In this document: positions 22,091 through 33,942 of the stretch, one piece after another
Numbering within the stretch: the first letter of the stretch is position 1
How the letters are laid out: each line of letters opens with the position of its first letter
NCBI GenBank assembly: GCA_973895155.1
Contig: OZ316894.1
Location: 25,606,001-25,670,000, forward strand
Direction: 5' to 3'
From: Marsupella aquatica
Lineage: Eukaryota > Marchantiophyta
DNA length: 64,000 bases
Notes under the pieces: generated by a model
Told to the model about the DNA's origin: nothing
Databases searched by the model: none
What the model saw: only the letters and a program-made list of their open reading frames with translations
Program-made: the position numbers and the translations under genes

Positions 22091-23297
22091 TAAATATGCG
22101 TTAAGGGTCATACAGAGAATTACCAACGGCCCAGATTAAAATGCGCGCATCCTCCAGCCGCTGTGTCAGTCATGGCTCCCATCTCTGCATGCCATCTCGA
22201 CCCTCCATCAAAATTGAAGGGCCTAGATTAATTTAAGAATGTACCTGCAGGTTACAATGCTCCGCGGCTGCCAGTGTTCTTCCTGCGGCAAATCTGGGCC
22301 CTCCATGTAGGATCACGCTCCTCCAAGAAAATCCAGGCCCTCCATTCTGAAATGCCAGTCTCAAGACAATCTTGGCCCTCTATTCAAAACTAAACGGTTT
22401 AAGATGACATCCAACGGCGTAACGTGTTAGGGTTTAGGGCGTTTGTAGATTGACATCCAACGGTCAACCCAGAATGGACGGCTGAGATTTTTGTGGACCA
22501 GTAGGTGGATTCTGGGGCAGGCTTTACTTAATCTGCAAGAGGAATTCCTTGTCTCACTTTTTGCCGTCAAGCTGCAAGTTTGTCTCCGCAGTGTCGGGTG
22601 TGCGCTGGTGAATCTGCGGGCGATTGTGTGTGGGCCGGGTTGTGCGCTTTGTCATCTGCGAGCGACTCGGTGTGGGCCGTCGTTTGGAGTTTCTGAGCTT
22701 GCGAGTGGACCAATTGGTCTCTACTTTTCACTGGGAGCGCGATCTCAGCTTCTCTGGTTTTTCCTGTCAACTACTCTATTCGTATTGAGTGCTTTATTGG
22801 ATGTATGCCGCTTGATTTGAATGTCTTTTCATTCTGAATGCAATTGTTCATTCCTTCAATGCCGCTTTATGCAGAATCAGCCGAATGCTTTCTCCATGTA
22901 GATATGTGAAGCCCATGCTTATGCTTTGCTCTCGATTCACTACATTACGGTTCAGCTTAAGGACTGATTTGGTTGTTGGTTTTTGGTCTCTCATGTTCAG
23001 AATTCTCCTTCGTGCCTTCTTCTCGAGATTTCATCATAACTTGAGGTAATTTTGGTTTGCGTAGCGACGATCACTTGCAATGGTTGAAAGTGAACGAAAG
23101 GATCTATGTAAGACTAATCGTTTTTCTGAACGTCTCCCGCTCAGATATCTGTAGAATGCTCATCGAAGCCATTATCGAAGGCTCAGATGAATGCCTGATC
23201 ATGTAGAAGGTTGGCCTGATCATGCAGAAGTACTAACATACTTCTTAGCTTTTTGCAGTGTGTTGTCTATTGACGTTGCGATCGAAGGCTCATCATA
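22091..23297. other. Region upstream of first recombinase copy
   Basis: No recognised gene. It contains four loosely similar segments ending in GGCCCTC(C/T)AT near 22200, 22310, 22350 and 22375, and a telobox-like TTAGGGTTTAGGG near 22429. It may include the 5' end of the recombinase element, whose boundary I could not find. Confidence 0.4.
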
Positions 23298-25508
23298 ATG
23301 CCTCCAAAACTATCCCCAGGTTCAGTTGACCGTTTTCTTGTATTCATTGTTGTTTGCGCTCGCGATGACGATGAAGGTTGGGCCGCTTCTTCCTTGCCAT
23401 TTGTCTCCAAAACCTCATCTTCTGCCATTGTAGTTGTACAGTCGATCAAGGCTCCGTTTAAGCTAACTGAACGATTTTCTTACATACCAGACTTGGACAA
23501 GGATCAAGGGCCATCATTCAGCCTTGGAATGTCAGCGATGGCATCCGAAGGTGCAGTCGCTGGTGGAACGATCTATGATCTTGTAGGCGAAACTTCATCT
23601 GGTGCCTATTGTTGCTATGTTTCAGAATCAGACATTCATAACCTGAATGGGGACCCGGATGCTATTGCACTTGAGTATTTGATCTTGCAACAGCTTACAG
23701 TGAATCTCCCAAATGGAACTTCCTGTGAGTTCTTACCTGAAGATGCAGAGTTTCAGCGCACCCTTTCCGAGGGTGGTAGTAATCTGAGCGCTGCAGTTGA
23801 TCGATGGGCTGCAAATCGGCTCAATAAGTTTCGTGAGTTTAAAGGGTGGAACACCACACTTCCGTTCGAGGAAATGCCTGGCCGAGACTGTGTGATGCTA
23901 TTGACAAAGTTCTTGAACAGGTTTGCAAGAAGGACGGTAAGCTCTATCCCTCACAGACCTTGATGGGTCTTTACCGTGCGTTTCACCGTACGTATTTTGC
24001 AGAAGAAACAAGAGAAGCGTGTGGTTGAGACAGGTAAGGAAGAGCGAGTGTTTGACATGCGATCTTCACCTTTGTTCAAGCCAGTGGCTGTGGCCTGTGT
24101 GTTGGCAATGGAGCGCTCAAAGAAGGCAGGCGCTAATGTGCCAAGGAAGAAAGCCTCTATCATTACTTTTGCAGATGAGGCCACCATATTGGCTCATTCG
24201 AGTACCTCTGTCTCACACTCGCGAGGCCTGCAGAGGAGGGCAGTCTTCTTTTTACTGAATCGGTTTTGTATTCGTGGCGGTAAGGAGTTGTATAATCTTA
24301 TGAAGGCTGACTTTATTTTTGCAACTGATGTCCATGGTGATTTTGTGAAATACGATGAGCGCCTTAGCAAGAACTATAGAGTGAGTATGGATCGATATCA
24401 GGAGGAGCATTTCAGACCTGCTGTGATTAACTATGACCTTGATGTGGTCAATACATTTCGGATGTTAATCCATCATCTGCCTGTAAGTGCAACATTTCTT
24501 TTCTATCAATGCATTGACCACCCGCGGACGCATGCATGGTACTCAACGTCGAGGCTTGGTGAGAAGACACTCGGCTCTTGTCTGAAAGTGTTGCATCAGG
24601 AGGCTGGCCTTGGTACTGATGGTGTCTCCAATAAAACTGGACCCACCACCTGTATCTCTCGGATGGGAGCTGAGGGTGTTCCACCAAAGGTTGGGATGAA
24701 GATCTCAGGCCACAAAAGCGAGGGTGCATATGAGAGGTACGATCGTAGCACAGAGGCTAAGGTGCGAGCGACACTTAGATGTGCCTCGGATGGGACTGCT
24801 TACCCTGAGACAGTGACTTTGGAGACAACAAAAGGCAAGAGGGCGCTTATTGATGGCGAGAAGAGCAAAGATGTGACTGGGCCTGCTGTTTCTGTAGTGG
24901 ACGAGCCACTGTCTAAGAAACTGAAGGACGGAATGAAGTTGCTCCCTTCCGAAGGTAATAGAGTAGGCTGACTTGTTCATGCATACTTTTTCTTGGTTCT
25001 GTTATTATTGAATATAACTCATTCTTTTCTTGGTGATTTCTTGGTGAGTGCAAGTGCTGATTCTACAGAGTCCAGCTTGCCTTCTGTGATAGAAATGGAG
25101 CCGACTCTCCTTCAACCAGTAGCCGAGCCGGTTATGGAGGTGTTGGTTAGTGAAGAAGTTGTCACACCAACTATGAGTGTTGAGCTTGTGGCACCTGCTA
25201 CTGAATAGGGCCTAAGTACACTGGACACTGACGTTTCAACGCGTTTTGTTGAAGAGGAGACAAATATTGACTTGGATATTTCCTTTGAGTCCATGGATTG
25301 GGATGCTTTAAGTTGTTCGGACCCAAGATTTAAGGGCATTGCCCGCTTGCCGGTCATGATTAATCCAGTAATCAACATTGTTTTTGAAAATATTAAGGCA
25401 TTAACAAATTGCACCATGAATGGCTGCAGTTTCAGCCTCAACTTTGGTCCTCATGGAGGGGGACCCCCGGTGGAGATGGAGGAGGACCATCCTCTGGACT
25501 CTCATTAA
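23298..25508 (+). pseudogene. Crypton-like tyrosine recombinase, copy 1 (decayed)
   Basis: The N-terminal frame 23298-23963 holds DRWAANRLNKFREFKGWN. The homologous stretch KKDGKLYPSQTL then continues in another frame (about 23890-23985), and the C-terminal frame 23976-24971 carries the recombinase core: FCIRGGKELYNL (Arg I region), SNKTGPTTCISRMGAEGVP (Arg II region), KISGHKSEGAYERYD (His/Lys and the Tyr nucleophile). A tail ending NGCSFSLNF lies at 25272-25508. This matches the KIAA1958/ZMYM/Crypton branch of tyrosine recombinases, enzymes that cut and join DNA through a Tyr-phosphate link. Two frame changes break it, and at the Arg II position it has Pro where copy 2 has Arg. No reverse transcriptase is nearby, so DIRS is unlikely. 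Confidence 0.75.
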
Positions 25509-26884
25509 ACATATGAGGCATTATTGACAGTAAACTAGGCACATATTAGCCTGTGAGGCATTATCGTTAGAGTTAGCACTAATAGATTGTAGATAGTTTA
25601 CAGACAACACTTCCATATACAGATTAGACAGATATTACAATAGACCTATGGACATTCTTTAGACAATTAATTGTTGTCAAGAACTGCCTTCTGGGCATTC
25701 ATTTGTTAGACTCTGTCGAGTCACTGTAAATCTTGATTTACATATGAATAAAGTTTTATTCCCCGCTGTGGGATTTCTCCCTATTGAATTATTTGCATGT
25801 CTGAAAAATCTGTCAGCTGTATTCATAAACTTCGAGTGTATAAATACACCCCAAATACGACCATAAATAATGAAATATAAAGTTGCCTACGTGGCAAGCT
25901 CTGGTAAGTCGAGAGGCATTAAAATAACCCCATGACCCTTTACGTAAATCTGGGAGATTGCTGAAGGGAATCTGGCTTCCCCCCAGATTTGGACCCAAGG
26001 TACCTTTGAAGGGTGATTTCCATTCAGCCCCCCTACCCTAGTGGCCTCTACGGCCTCGTTAGAGGTAAGCGGGGTGGTCTACCTTACAAGTAACTAGTGT
26101 AGGTTGGCTTAAACCACCACTAGTGTACCTTAGATGTAACTGGGTATAGGATAATGACGGTCCGGCCGCCCGTTACTGGGTTGTAATGGGGCGACCGGGT
26201 TCTGACATAACGTGACCAGCGGTAGCCGGGAGCACCTATAGAAGCAACCGGGAGGCCCCAGTAATGGACGGCGAGGATTTCGTTAATGTTCGTAATCACA
26301 ATCTGGGTTTTAGGGTTTACCGGCTGGGACGGTGCGCCAATTTTGGATCATTTGACTAGGGGGACGGTCGACTGTCCATTTGAATTGTAAAGAAATGGGC
26401 TATACGCCATTGGCGTCGCGATAGGCGCATTGTGTGTTTTTGTTTGATTTTTGGCGAGGCACAACTTGCAGCCTGTAGCTTGCAGCGAGGCGGAGCTTGA
26501 TCGGGGCAAGGCGCAACTCGCAACTCGCAGCTCGCAGCAAGGTGGAGCTTGATCGGGGCAAGGTGCTGTTGTGGCCTGGGCGGGGCACGACGCAGCGGCT
26601 TCGGGCGGCGATGGTGGTGGGACGAAGCGTTGTGGCTTCGGGCGGGGCAAGGCGCTGCAGGATTTGAAAGCTCTGAACTGTGCGATTTGAAAGCTCTGAA
26701 ATGTGTGATTTGAATGCTTTGAACTGGCGCTTGTTGTTTGACAAATGATGACGATTTTCAGAGCACAAAGAGAGCACAATAGAGCCAAATGCAAGGAGAT
26801 GGAGTGGAGCGAAAGGGTCAAGTGGTATCGTGGTTTGCTTGAATGTGATTTAGGCTCCTGGGTTTAGGCTATGTATTCAATGCT
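25509..26884. other. Spacer between the two recombinase copies
   Basis: No gene seen. It contains two GAGGCATTAT words near 25514 and 25555, then GC-rich DNA after 26000. Minus-strand frames at 26348-26821 are alanine/serine/proline-rich and come from a simple repeat of GCAACTCGCAG-like words (26460-26660), so I do not call them coding. Confidence 0.45.
26103..26132 (+). repeat. Left copy of 30-bp direct repeat
   Basis: Thirty bases (GTTGGCTTAAACC...GTGTACCTTA) recur without a mismatch at 29954-29983 in the same orientation, 3851 bp away. Together they bracket the second recombinase copy. Confidence 0.9.
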
Positions 26885-26905
26885 ATGATTTTCAGTTCTT
26901 CTGTG

Positions 26906-29159
26906 ATGGCTGCAACAACAGAGCAGCTAGTGTCATTTGGCCTCGTTACAGAGGCAGCGAAGCATGTTCTAGCAAAGATGGAGGTAGAGGTGAATGAAGT
27001 TGTCACTGATGTCTATTCAGATGGCGATAGTGAGATGTTGTACATCGATAGCTTGTGTGCAGATAGGGAAGAATGTGATCTTTCTGAGTTTAATGTATAT
27101 GATGTGTTTGATCACGCTTCTAGAGAAGCGGTTTCTATGGACATACTATCTACTCTAGCTGACCCTGATGTCAATGAGGTCAAGTGTGAAGTGCAGTCGT
27201 TGGAGGTTAGTCTGTCGGGCTTGAGACTGGTGCCTGATCCTCTTTTAGAAGAAGCAAGCCAAGGATTAGAGAAGCTCCCTTCAGCACACAATGATCGGTG
27301 GGCTGTGAGGCGAGCTGATGGGTTGCAAAAAGGCATGGGATGGGATATGAGTGTTGGATTTGGGGACTTGCCACTTGTGAAGGTTGACGAGTTGCTTAGC
27401 AACTACTCGGGCAACTACTTTTCTCGTGTTGTGAAAAAAGACGGTAGTATTTACCCCTCATCTTCACTCATTAACCAAATGAATGGATTTAATCGAGTTA
27501 TGAGACGTGGAAGTGATCTGAGGTTGTTGACAAGTTCTAGCTATATTTTGCCGAGAGATTTCAATATTAACTCACATGCAGCCTTCGTGAGAACTCGGAT
27601 GGTGTTGAAAGCTGCGATCAAGAAGTTTGCAAAAGAAGGGCGAACAAGAAGTGGCAAAAGGTGAGAGTTGTGAGCTTGAATGTTTTTGGTTGTAGTCTCT
27701 ATGCGCTGCCTTACAAATTTTGTATGCCGGTTCTAACTTTTGCAGGCCTTGATGTAGGTGGAGATACTAACAGAGGAGCACGAAAGAGCAATCATGGCCG
27801 ACATTGACCATCAAGTCACAAGTAGCCACAGATGCCAAAAGTGCTTGGCATTTTACTGCCTTGTTAGGCTTGGCATTTGTGGAGGTGGTGAGCTATATGA
27901 CTTGCACAGAGGCAACTTGTATGTGTGCATTGACAAGGCAGGAAGGAACTACGTGCAATAAGTGTGAACCTGAATGTTATTTGTGATATTTAGCTTTCTG
28001 AAATCTTTGCAATTGACTATGAGTATTGACAGAGGGTTGATTGTGCTTGTTGCAGGTTTGAGGAGGGGCAGAGTAAGAATAACTCTTATACGTTGGATCG
28101 ATACAATGAAGAGCAATTCAGGGAGATGTATCATAGCTATGAGGCTGACTTCATGCTTACTGTGAATCAATATGAACGTCATTTATCTGCAAAAGGAGAC
28201 TTGTCGAAGCCTGATCTTTTCATGCAGGCCATAACAAATCCTGTCGGGTAATGTATGGTACAACAAAGTGCACAAGGTAGGAAGGGATACCGCTGCTAAC
28301 TAGCTTAAGAACATGCTTTCATTGGTGGGGCTGCCATCTACTCTATTCTCTAACCAAACTGGAAGGACCACATTGATCTCACGACTAGCTGCAAAAGGGG
28401 TCCCTGATGTGATTGGTATGTTGATTAGTGGACACCACTCAATTAGAGGTTATGCTCGCTATGATCGAACCCAAGAACTGAAGATGGAGGCTGCAGCGCT
28501 TGTCTCTGCTAGTCCAGGCCTTGATTACGAGAGAGCGCTTGCACATTTTTCTAAAGACTTTGTTAGGGACAAGCTTGTTGGATCATCTGAGGGTCTGAAA
28601 CCCCTTGTTGATAGGATGAGCGGGAAGGCCAATGTGTAGCCTTCAGTGATTACTCTTGTACAGGTGAGGAAACAGACCTTGATTTGTTTGCTCAGTGTAG
28701 TTTCTTGGTGTTATTGTTGATGCTAAGTGCTTTTGTTGGCAGGGATCTACAAGCTCAAAAGAAATTGGAGAAACATCTCAACAAGTTTCAGACCAGGTTT
28801 GATTGTGGTGTTCTTTGGATTTGTTCTCGTTTTATTGTCGGTTGTGTTTGTAGCAGGAGATTGATGTGGCTTTGCTTTTTGGCAGAAGGAAGGAAGGAAG
28901 GAATCCAGCCGGCATGTGTGGAGATTTGGCTGTACAGAGTGCCGATGCTGCCAAATGAGATTTGTCCTAAGACAAAATTGACTGGGTGGGCGAGCTGCTT
29001 AAGCAAAACCCTGATCTTCATGCAAAAATTTCACGTCCAGCACAGGGTCGAGTTTCTATGGACAGCAACATTTCTGGAAACTCTTTCCACAATTGTTCAG
29101 TGACAATAAAAATTGTTAAGGCTGGGGAGGAGGATGAGAAGGAGAACTCAGGCCAGTAA
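26906..29159 (+). pseudogene. Crypton-like tyrosine recombinase, copy 2 (decayed)
   Basis: Homologous to copy 1 in the same order. DRWAVRRADGLQKGMGWD and VVKKDGSIYPSSSL lie in the open frame 26885-27664. The Arg I region LGICGGGELYDL is in a second frame (27758-27961), DRYNEEQFREMYHSYEADF near 28095, SNQTGRTTLISRLAAKGVP and LISGHHSIRGYARYDR in 28313-28639, and a tail SFHNCSVTIKIVKAG ending at TAA 29157-29159. Splice-like borders (AAAAG/GTGAGA at 27660 and TTTTGCAG at 27746) suggest introns that copy 1 lacks, but the frames do not join cleanly. A TAG at 28301-28303 interrupts the core. Here Arg II is kept but Arg I is Cys. The catalytic residue pattern is inferred from family alignment by eye. 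Confidence 0.72.
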
Positions 29160-29710
29160 CTAGTTAGCTTGCAGATTTTGTAATTCATTTAGAGGTTAGT
29201 AGGAACATTTTGAGATCACCGGACAATATGTTAGTCTTGGTGAGATACTTTAGTACATATTCAGCTCTTAGATTTATCATCTGATTAGATAGTAAGATTT
29301 CATATATCCATCAATAGCACTAGCACATAAAAACAGGCATTTAGAGGGTGGTGATCAGCTCACCATTATTCCAGATCTGGCTGGATCAGCACCTGTAACA
29401 ACGAGAATATTTTTATGACTGTCAACCATTGAATGTTTTACTTTACTACTCGGTTAACCATAGTGTGGCTGGCCATGAATAAAAGCGTAATATTTTGAGG
29501 ACTCAAATTGTTACAAATTCTTTCTGCATCAATACTAAACAGTCTCTAAAATGATCAAAGCTATATACACTCTAAAAGAGAACCCTGGAAATTCATCAAA
29601 GTGAATATTTCAAGCCCAATAATATCACCTAGCTTTGACAGTTTATGTACAATTCTGAGCCTGTTCAGAGGATGGAAAACACTAAATGAACGGACAGAAT
29701 AAACTGTTTT

Positions 29711-29840
29711 GACGGAACATTTTTGAAATGGACGGAACATTTTTGATATGGATGGAATATCCATTTCCCATCCAGTAGTTACGAAGTTCCGTAGCTGCAT
29801 TACAGAGTTTCGTAGCTACATTACGAAGTTCCATAGGTAA
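29711..29840. repeat. 20-bp and 21-bp tandem repeats
   Basis: GACGGAACATTTTTGAAATG repeats at 29711-29730 and 29731-29750, with a partial third copy. Then three 21-bp units of the type TTACGAAGTTCCGTAGCTGCA follow at 29779-29799, 29800-29820 and 29821-29840. The two arrays are separated by 28 bases. No function is apparent. Confidence 0.88.
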
Positions 29841-29953
29841 TGTTACAGGGCTACCCTGAACTCAGATGTGTCAGGAGGCTAGGTTATGTGAATAGAAGGG
29901 CCACCCAAAATAGGTTACAAACGTAGAAAACCTGAAACCAAGACCGTGATTAT

Positions 29954-29983
29954 GTTGGCTTAAACCACCACTAGTGTACCTTA
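29954..29983 (+). repeat. Right copy of 30-bp direct repeat
   Basis: Exact copy of 26103-26132. It lies about 800 bp beyond the last homologous codon of recombinase copy 2. It could be a remnant of terminal repeats of an element or a dispersed repeat. Confidence 0.9.
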
Positions 29984-32900
29984 AGAAATAACTAGGTTGG
30001 CTCTAGCCTTGACAAAACCTGAATTCACTAGGTTTACAATTAATAGTGTATATTCCTGAAATTGTGGAGAAAAATGGCACAATAGAGGAGGAGAAGTCTT
30101 GGACTCTTCCTCCTTTTATATGGCTAATGACAGTTAAATAAATAAATATATAGTTCATGGACCTGCCTTATGTACTCCCTAATGTGTGTTCCCTGTTCTG
30201 ATTGAAGCTTATCATACCCTTCACAACCTAATCAAATTGACACTCTTAAGTACTAGAAGTGAGTGAGATTGGATGCTTGAACAATTCATTCTAACAAGAC
30301 AAAGAGATCACAGAACTAAACTTCCCTCTTTGTGTGGATAGGGATCCCTCCTAGTTGCTCCGAGATTTGAATAGACTTTCATGATATATTAGGAGAGTTT
30401 CTATGTAGGTTAAAGTATATCTGTGTCATCAAAACTTAGCTCAGACCCAATCCAGAAATGCATTTAAACAAAAATAAGCATCCATACTTGAGTGGAGTGC
30501 TAGTGTGAGAGTCTGAAGCCACCTCTGAGCACTTGACACTCTCTCTACTCGTGGAGACAAAATGAACATTTTGAAAACTTTGATGGATTGAGACAAAAAC
30601 AGAAACCAGAAAGAAGCTGAGCACACAGAAACCCCAATAATAACACAGAAGCAAGTGTCCAGCAGAGAAATTACAAAAGACAGGCTGATCTGCCAGTTTT
30701 GCTCAATCTATCCATGAAGTCAACACCATTAAACTGAAAGAAATAGACAGTAATTCTGGGAAGTTTCCAAAATGACATAGCTTGGGCCCTGGTCTGGACA
30801 TTAAATGGGAATTGAACTCCTTGCTAAAGGGTCCTGTTAAACTGATCAACCATGGTTATAGCTTTGCTCAAAGGTATTTGATGGATTTGATCCTTAATCT
30901 CAAGTTTGAACTCCATCATAAACTATGAAACAGAGAACTGCAAACCATTGAATGGCAGATTGAATGACGTACCAAAATGTAGTGTGGCAAAAGTCTCTTA
31001 GTTTGTGCTATGCTAGATGGAGTCCTTTTCACAAATATGAATGAGAAACAAAATTAAAAAATTCAAGTGATTGTGACATTTGCAGAATTGCAAAGGACAG
31101 GTTTGTAGACACAAACAAGTTACAAAATCTTAAAAACTGCTTTCACATAAACTGGTGGGCATGCCTAAGACTTTCCTGGGCATTATTTGATAGAGCAATT
31201 GCATGGTCCAAGTCAATCGATGATGTATCAAAGGGAGGACTGCAACCAATTGACTAAGACAAAACATTTGATTGAAAGAGAATTCAGAATAGGTTGCTTC
31301 CCGATGTCTGGTTCACTTTGAGATAGATTTGTATTGATTAGCTATATGGGAACTTGGGAAAATAACACCATAATCTATATTCGGTACTATTCTAAACATT
31401 TTGTTTTGTTTGTGTTTCATTTGAGGCTAACAAAAACAATAAGGAGCCATAACAAAATTCAAAAGTAAATTAGTTCGTGGACCCCTTGGCTAATTGACAG
31501 CATGGTTATCACAAAGCAGTTGCCAAAATCAGGCCTTTTCGCTACATGCTACCAAATTCTCAAACTACGAGATTCAGAATTCAATCCGTGGCAAGTCCAT
31601 TTGCAATTAGATAAATATCTGATCAAATTAATGAATTGTATCAGTTCGTTGAGTTCAAGTTTGGACCATGGCTAGCAGTGTACCTTAATTGCAAAGGGCC
31701 GAAATTCTTACACCAAGTGCCAATTACCCTTTAACAAGGAAGTTATCAAGTTAGTTAATAGTCATTATTTGTTATATGAAATTTTTTTAAATCTTTGAAT
31801 TTAAGTTTTAAAATTGGAAATGTAACTAAAACGGTTACATAGTGACAGTTTTAACCGTCTTGCTCTTTGCATTTCTAATTTTTTACTTTTCTTTTTACGG
31901 CATGGCGTCCTAAAATTTACACCCAAATTGACACAAACACGAATGAAAACTATAATGTTTGATTCACAAAACTGATGAGTCTTGTTTGTTGCGGTTGTTG
32001 TTGGCGTGGCGCACTGTGGTGCCATGAAGTTTGGAAGGGACCTCTAGTGGGGTCCGTAAATATGGATGACAAACACTGGGGGAATTAACCAATCAATTGT
32101 GACATCTTCTCCTTTTGGACATTTAGGTATTTTTCTTGGTGTCCTCTACTTTGCTTTCTATGTCAGTTGCTGTGGTACAAACACTTCCAAGCTACTCAGT
32201 AGATGGGCCACTGCAGCCTGGTAAGTGGTTTCAGAGCATTTGGCCATACTTCTTGGCTTAGGCCAGCTCTGTTGTGTCCCGCTCTGTACGTTCTGCTGCT
32301 TGTTATGGCCTTTTCCCGGGCGTTTTGGGCCATGAGTCCTCTTTGAAATAAACTCGAAGGGGTTTCCCCAGCCTGAGACTTGTGGTAGGTTGCATGGTTG
32401 TTTCTAGGGCAAGGTTTCTGGACCTCTTGGCGAGAAATAGGGCGGGAAAGATGATATGTGAACCCAACATTTGTGTAAACCTAAGACTGAGCTGTTTCGC
32501 ATGTAAATACTATCTGAATTTGCCACCTTGTCAATTGATGATGTACTTATCTTCTTGATGTCCTTAGCCTGAATACCAGGACAGAAGATAAATGGATAAA
32601 CATATTAATTCTTTTGCCTCTTTAAAAAGTAATGTACCTGTTTATATGCAGCTGGTTCCATTTCTCGAGGCATAAAGTTAGGTTGACCAACTGGTAGCAT
32701 CACTCCTTGCCAATTAAGAGGTTGAGAGATCAAATCTCCATTTGCGTATTGGCCCTACACTTGGCCTCAGTTATCCCTGGCCAACGGAAGAGGAGGGTTG
32801 GTACAGGCGTGATTGGGTCAGGCATGATTGATTGTATATTGTTGACTATGATCATTATTTAATTTTTGTGAAAATTATTGTGGGTTTTGGACATGTATAA

Positions 32901-33942
32901 TATGAGTTCCACTTGTATCTCATTCTCTTATGTTTATGTGTGCCTATGTTTGGATGTGTGTGACGACATATGTTGTGTAACAATGTGTTTGCACACGACA
33001 ACTTACACACAACTCTTTAGCGGACTAGGAGCATTAATAAGGCCAGAAACCTTAGTCTGACCCTCACTCCAATCATTAAGATGATTGAAAGTGCAACTAG
33101 GAATAATCACAATGACAATGGTACTATTAATGATGATTGATTCTAGCTCTAGACTATGTAAGTGTTTTGTGACATTAGGGATCTGAATAGGCTGTATGAT
33201 TGTAGTGGCTGTATTTTTCACTATGGGCACCATGATAGGTTCTAATGCTGCTGCACCACCAATGCCACTGATAGTGATAAGCCCTACCAGGGCCGTCACG
33301 GGTCTCCTTGCTATTGTGCTCCTGAAATGTGGGGTAAGGGGGTTGAAGGCTCCATTCTTAAGATTAGTTACTGGATCTATAACGTGTGTGTTCATAGGTG
33401 GCGGACTCTGACTCACTCCCGGCCTAAGGATTTTAATTAGTGACCTTGGGTTTTGCTCTGATTTAATTTAAGTTTTGCTCCGGTGGCCTCCTTAGCTGCG
33501 GCATTTTTGGTGGCCATGCGTGTGGGCCCCTGGTTTGTGTTCATTTTTTCCCAGTTGCTAAGCAGGGGGGTATATGGAATACATTGGGCACTTTCGCTGA
33601 TTAAAAAAAAAGTAGTTTCGCATTTTAAAAAACAAGAAGCAGGATGGGCTATTGTAGTGAATGACGAAGGTTGCAGGAGAAAACGTTCACATTTCCGAAC
33701 ACGTCCCCAAACTGAAGTAGTACCTCGGCAAATTGGAAACATTCACAAATACCCAAGACGTCTGTGAAAAACATTTGTTATTAGAAATGCAGGAACACCT
33801 GCCTCGACTTATTCGATTATTATTCGGAACATTGCTGGTGGACTGTTGGAAGGTGAATACCGACTGGAAAGCTTTTGCACATTGATCGATCGACAGTGCG
33901 TTCAAGTCAGCTCCGCTGCAAAAGCATTGCTTAGACGAGACC
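29984..33942. other. Gene-poor AT-rich stretch
   Basis: About 4 kb without a recognisable gene. Frames are short and unsupported; the longest is a minus frame at 33003-33416 of biased Thr/Ile/Pro composition. A SINE-like head lies at about 32672-32745. The last few hundred bases probably hold the promoter and 5' leader of the exoribonuclease gene. Confidence 0.45.
32672..32745 (+). repeat. tRNA-like SINE head (candidate)
   Basis: GGTTGACCAACTGGTAGC (32681-32698) resembles an RNA polymerase III A box, and GAGAGATCAAATCTCC (about 32724-32739) a B box with its flanking stem, about 40 bases apart. No tRNA fold or anticodon is convincing, so a tRNA-derived SINE is more likely than a tRNA gene. 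Confidence 0.35.

Noticed and set aside
26348-26821. Two overlapping Ala/Pro/Ser-rich minus frames
   Set aside because: They come from a simple repeat of CTCGCAG-like words; both frames show the same biased composition.
23298-29159. DIRS-type retrotransposon
   Set aside because: DIRS elements carry reverse transcriptase and RNase H with the tyrosine recombinase; neither is present between or beside the copies.
32672-32745. A functional tRNA gene
   Set aside because: Only the box-like words are present; no cloverleaf or anticodon stem could be built.
33003-33416. 137-codon minus frame and its plus-strand counterpart
   Set aside because: Low-complexity Thr/Ile/Pro composition, no splice or family support.
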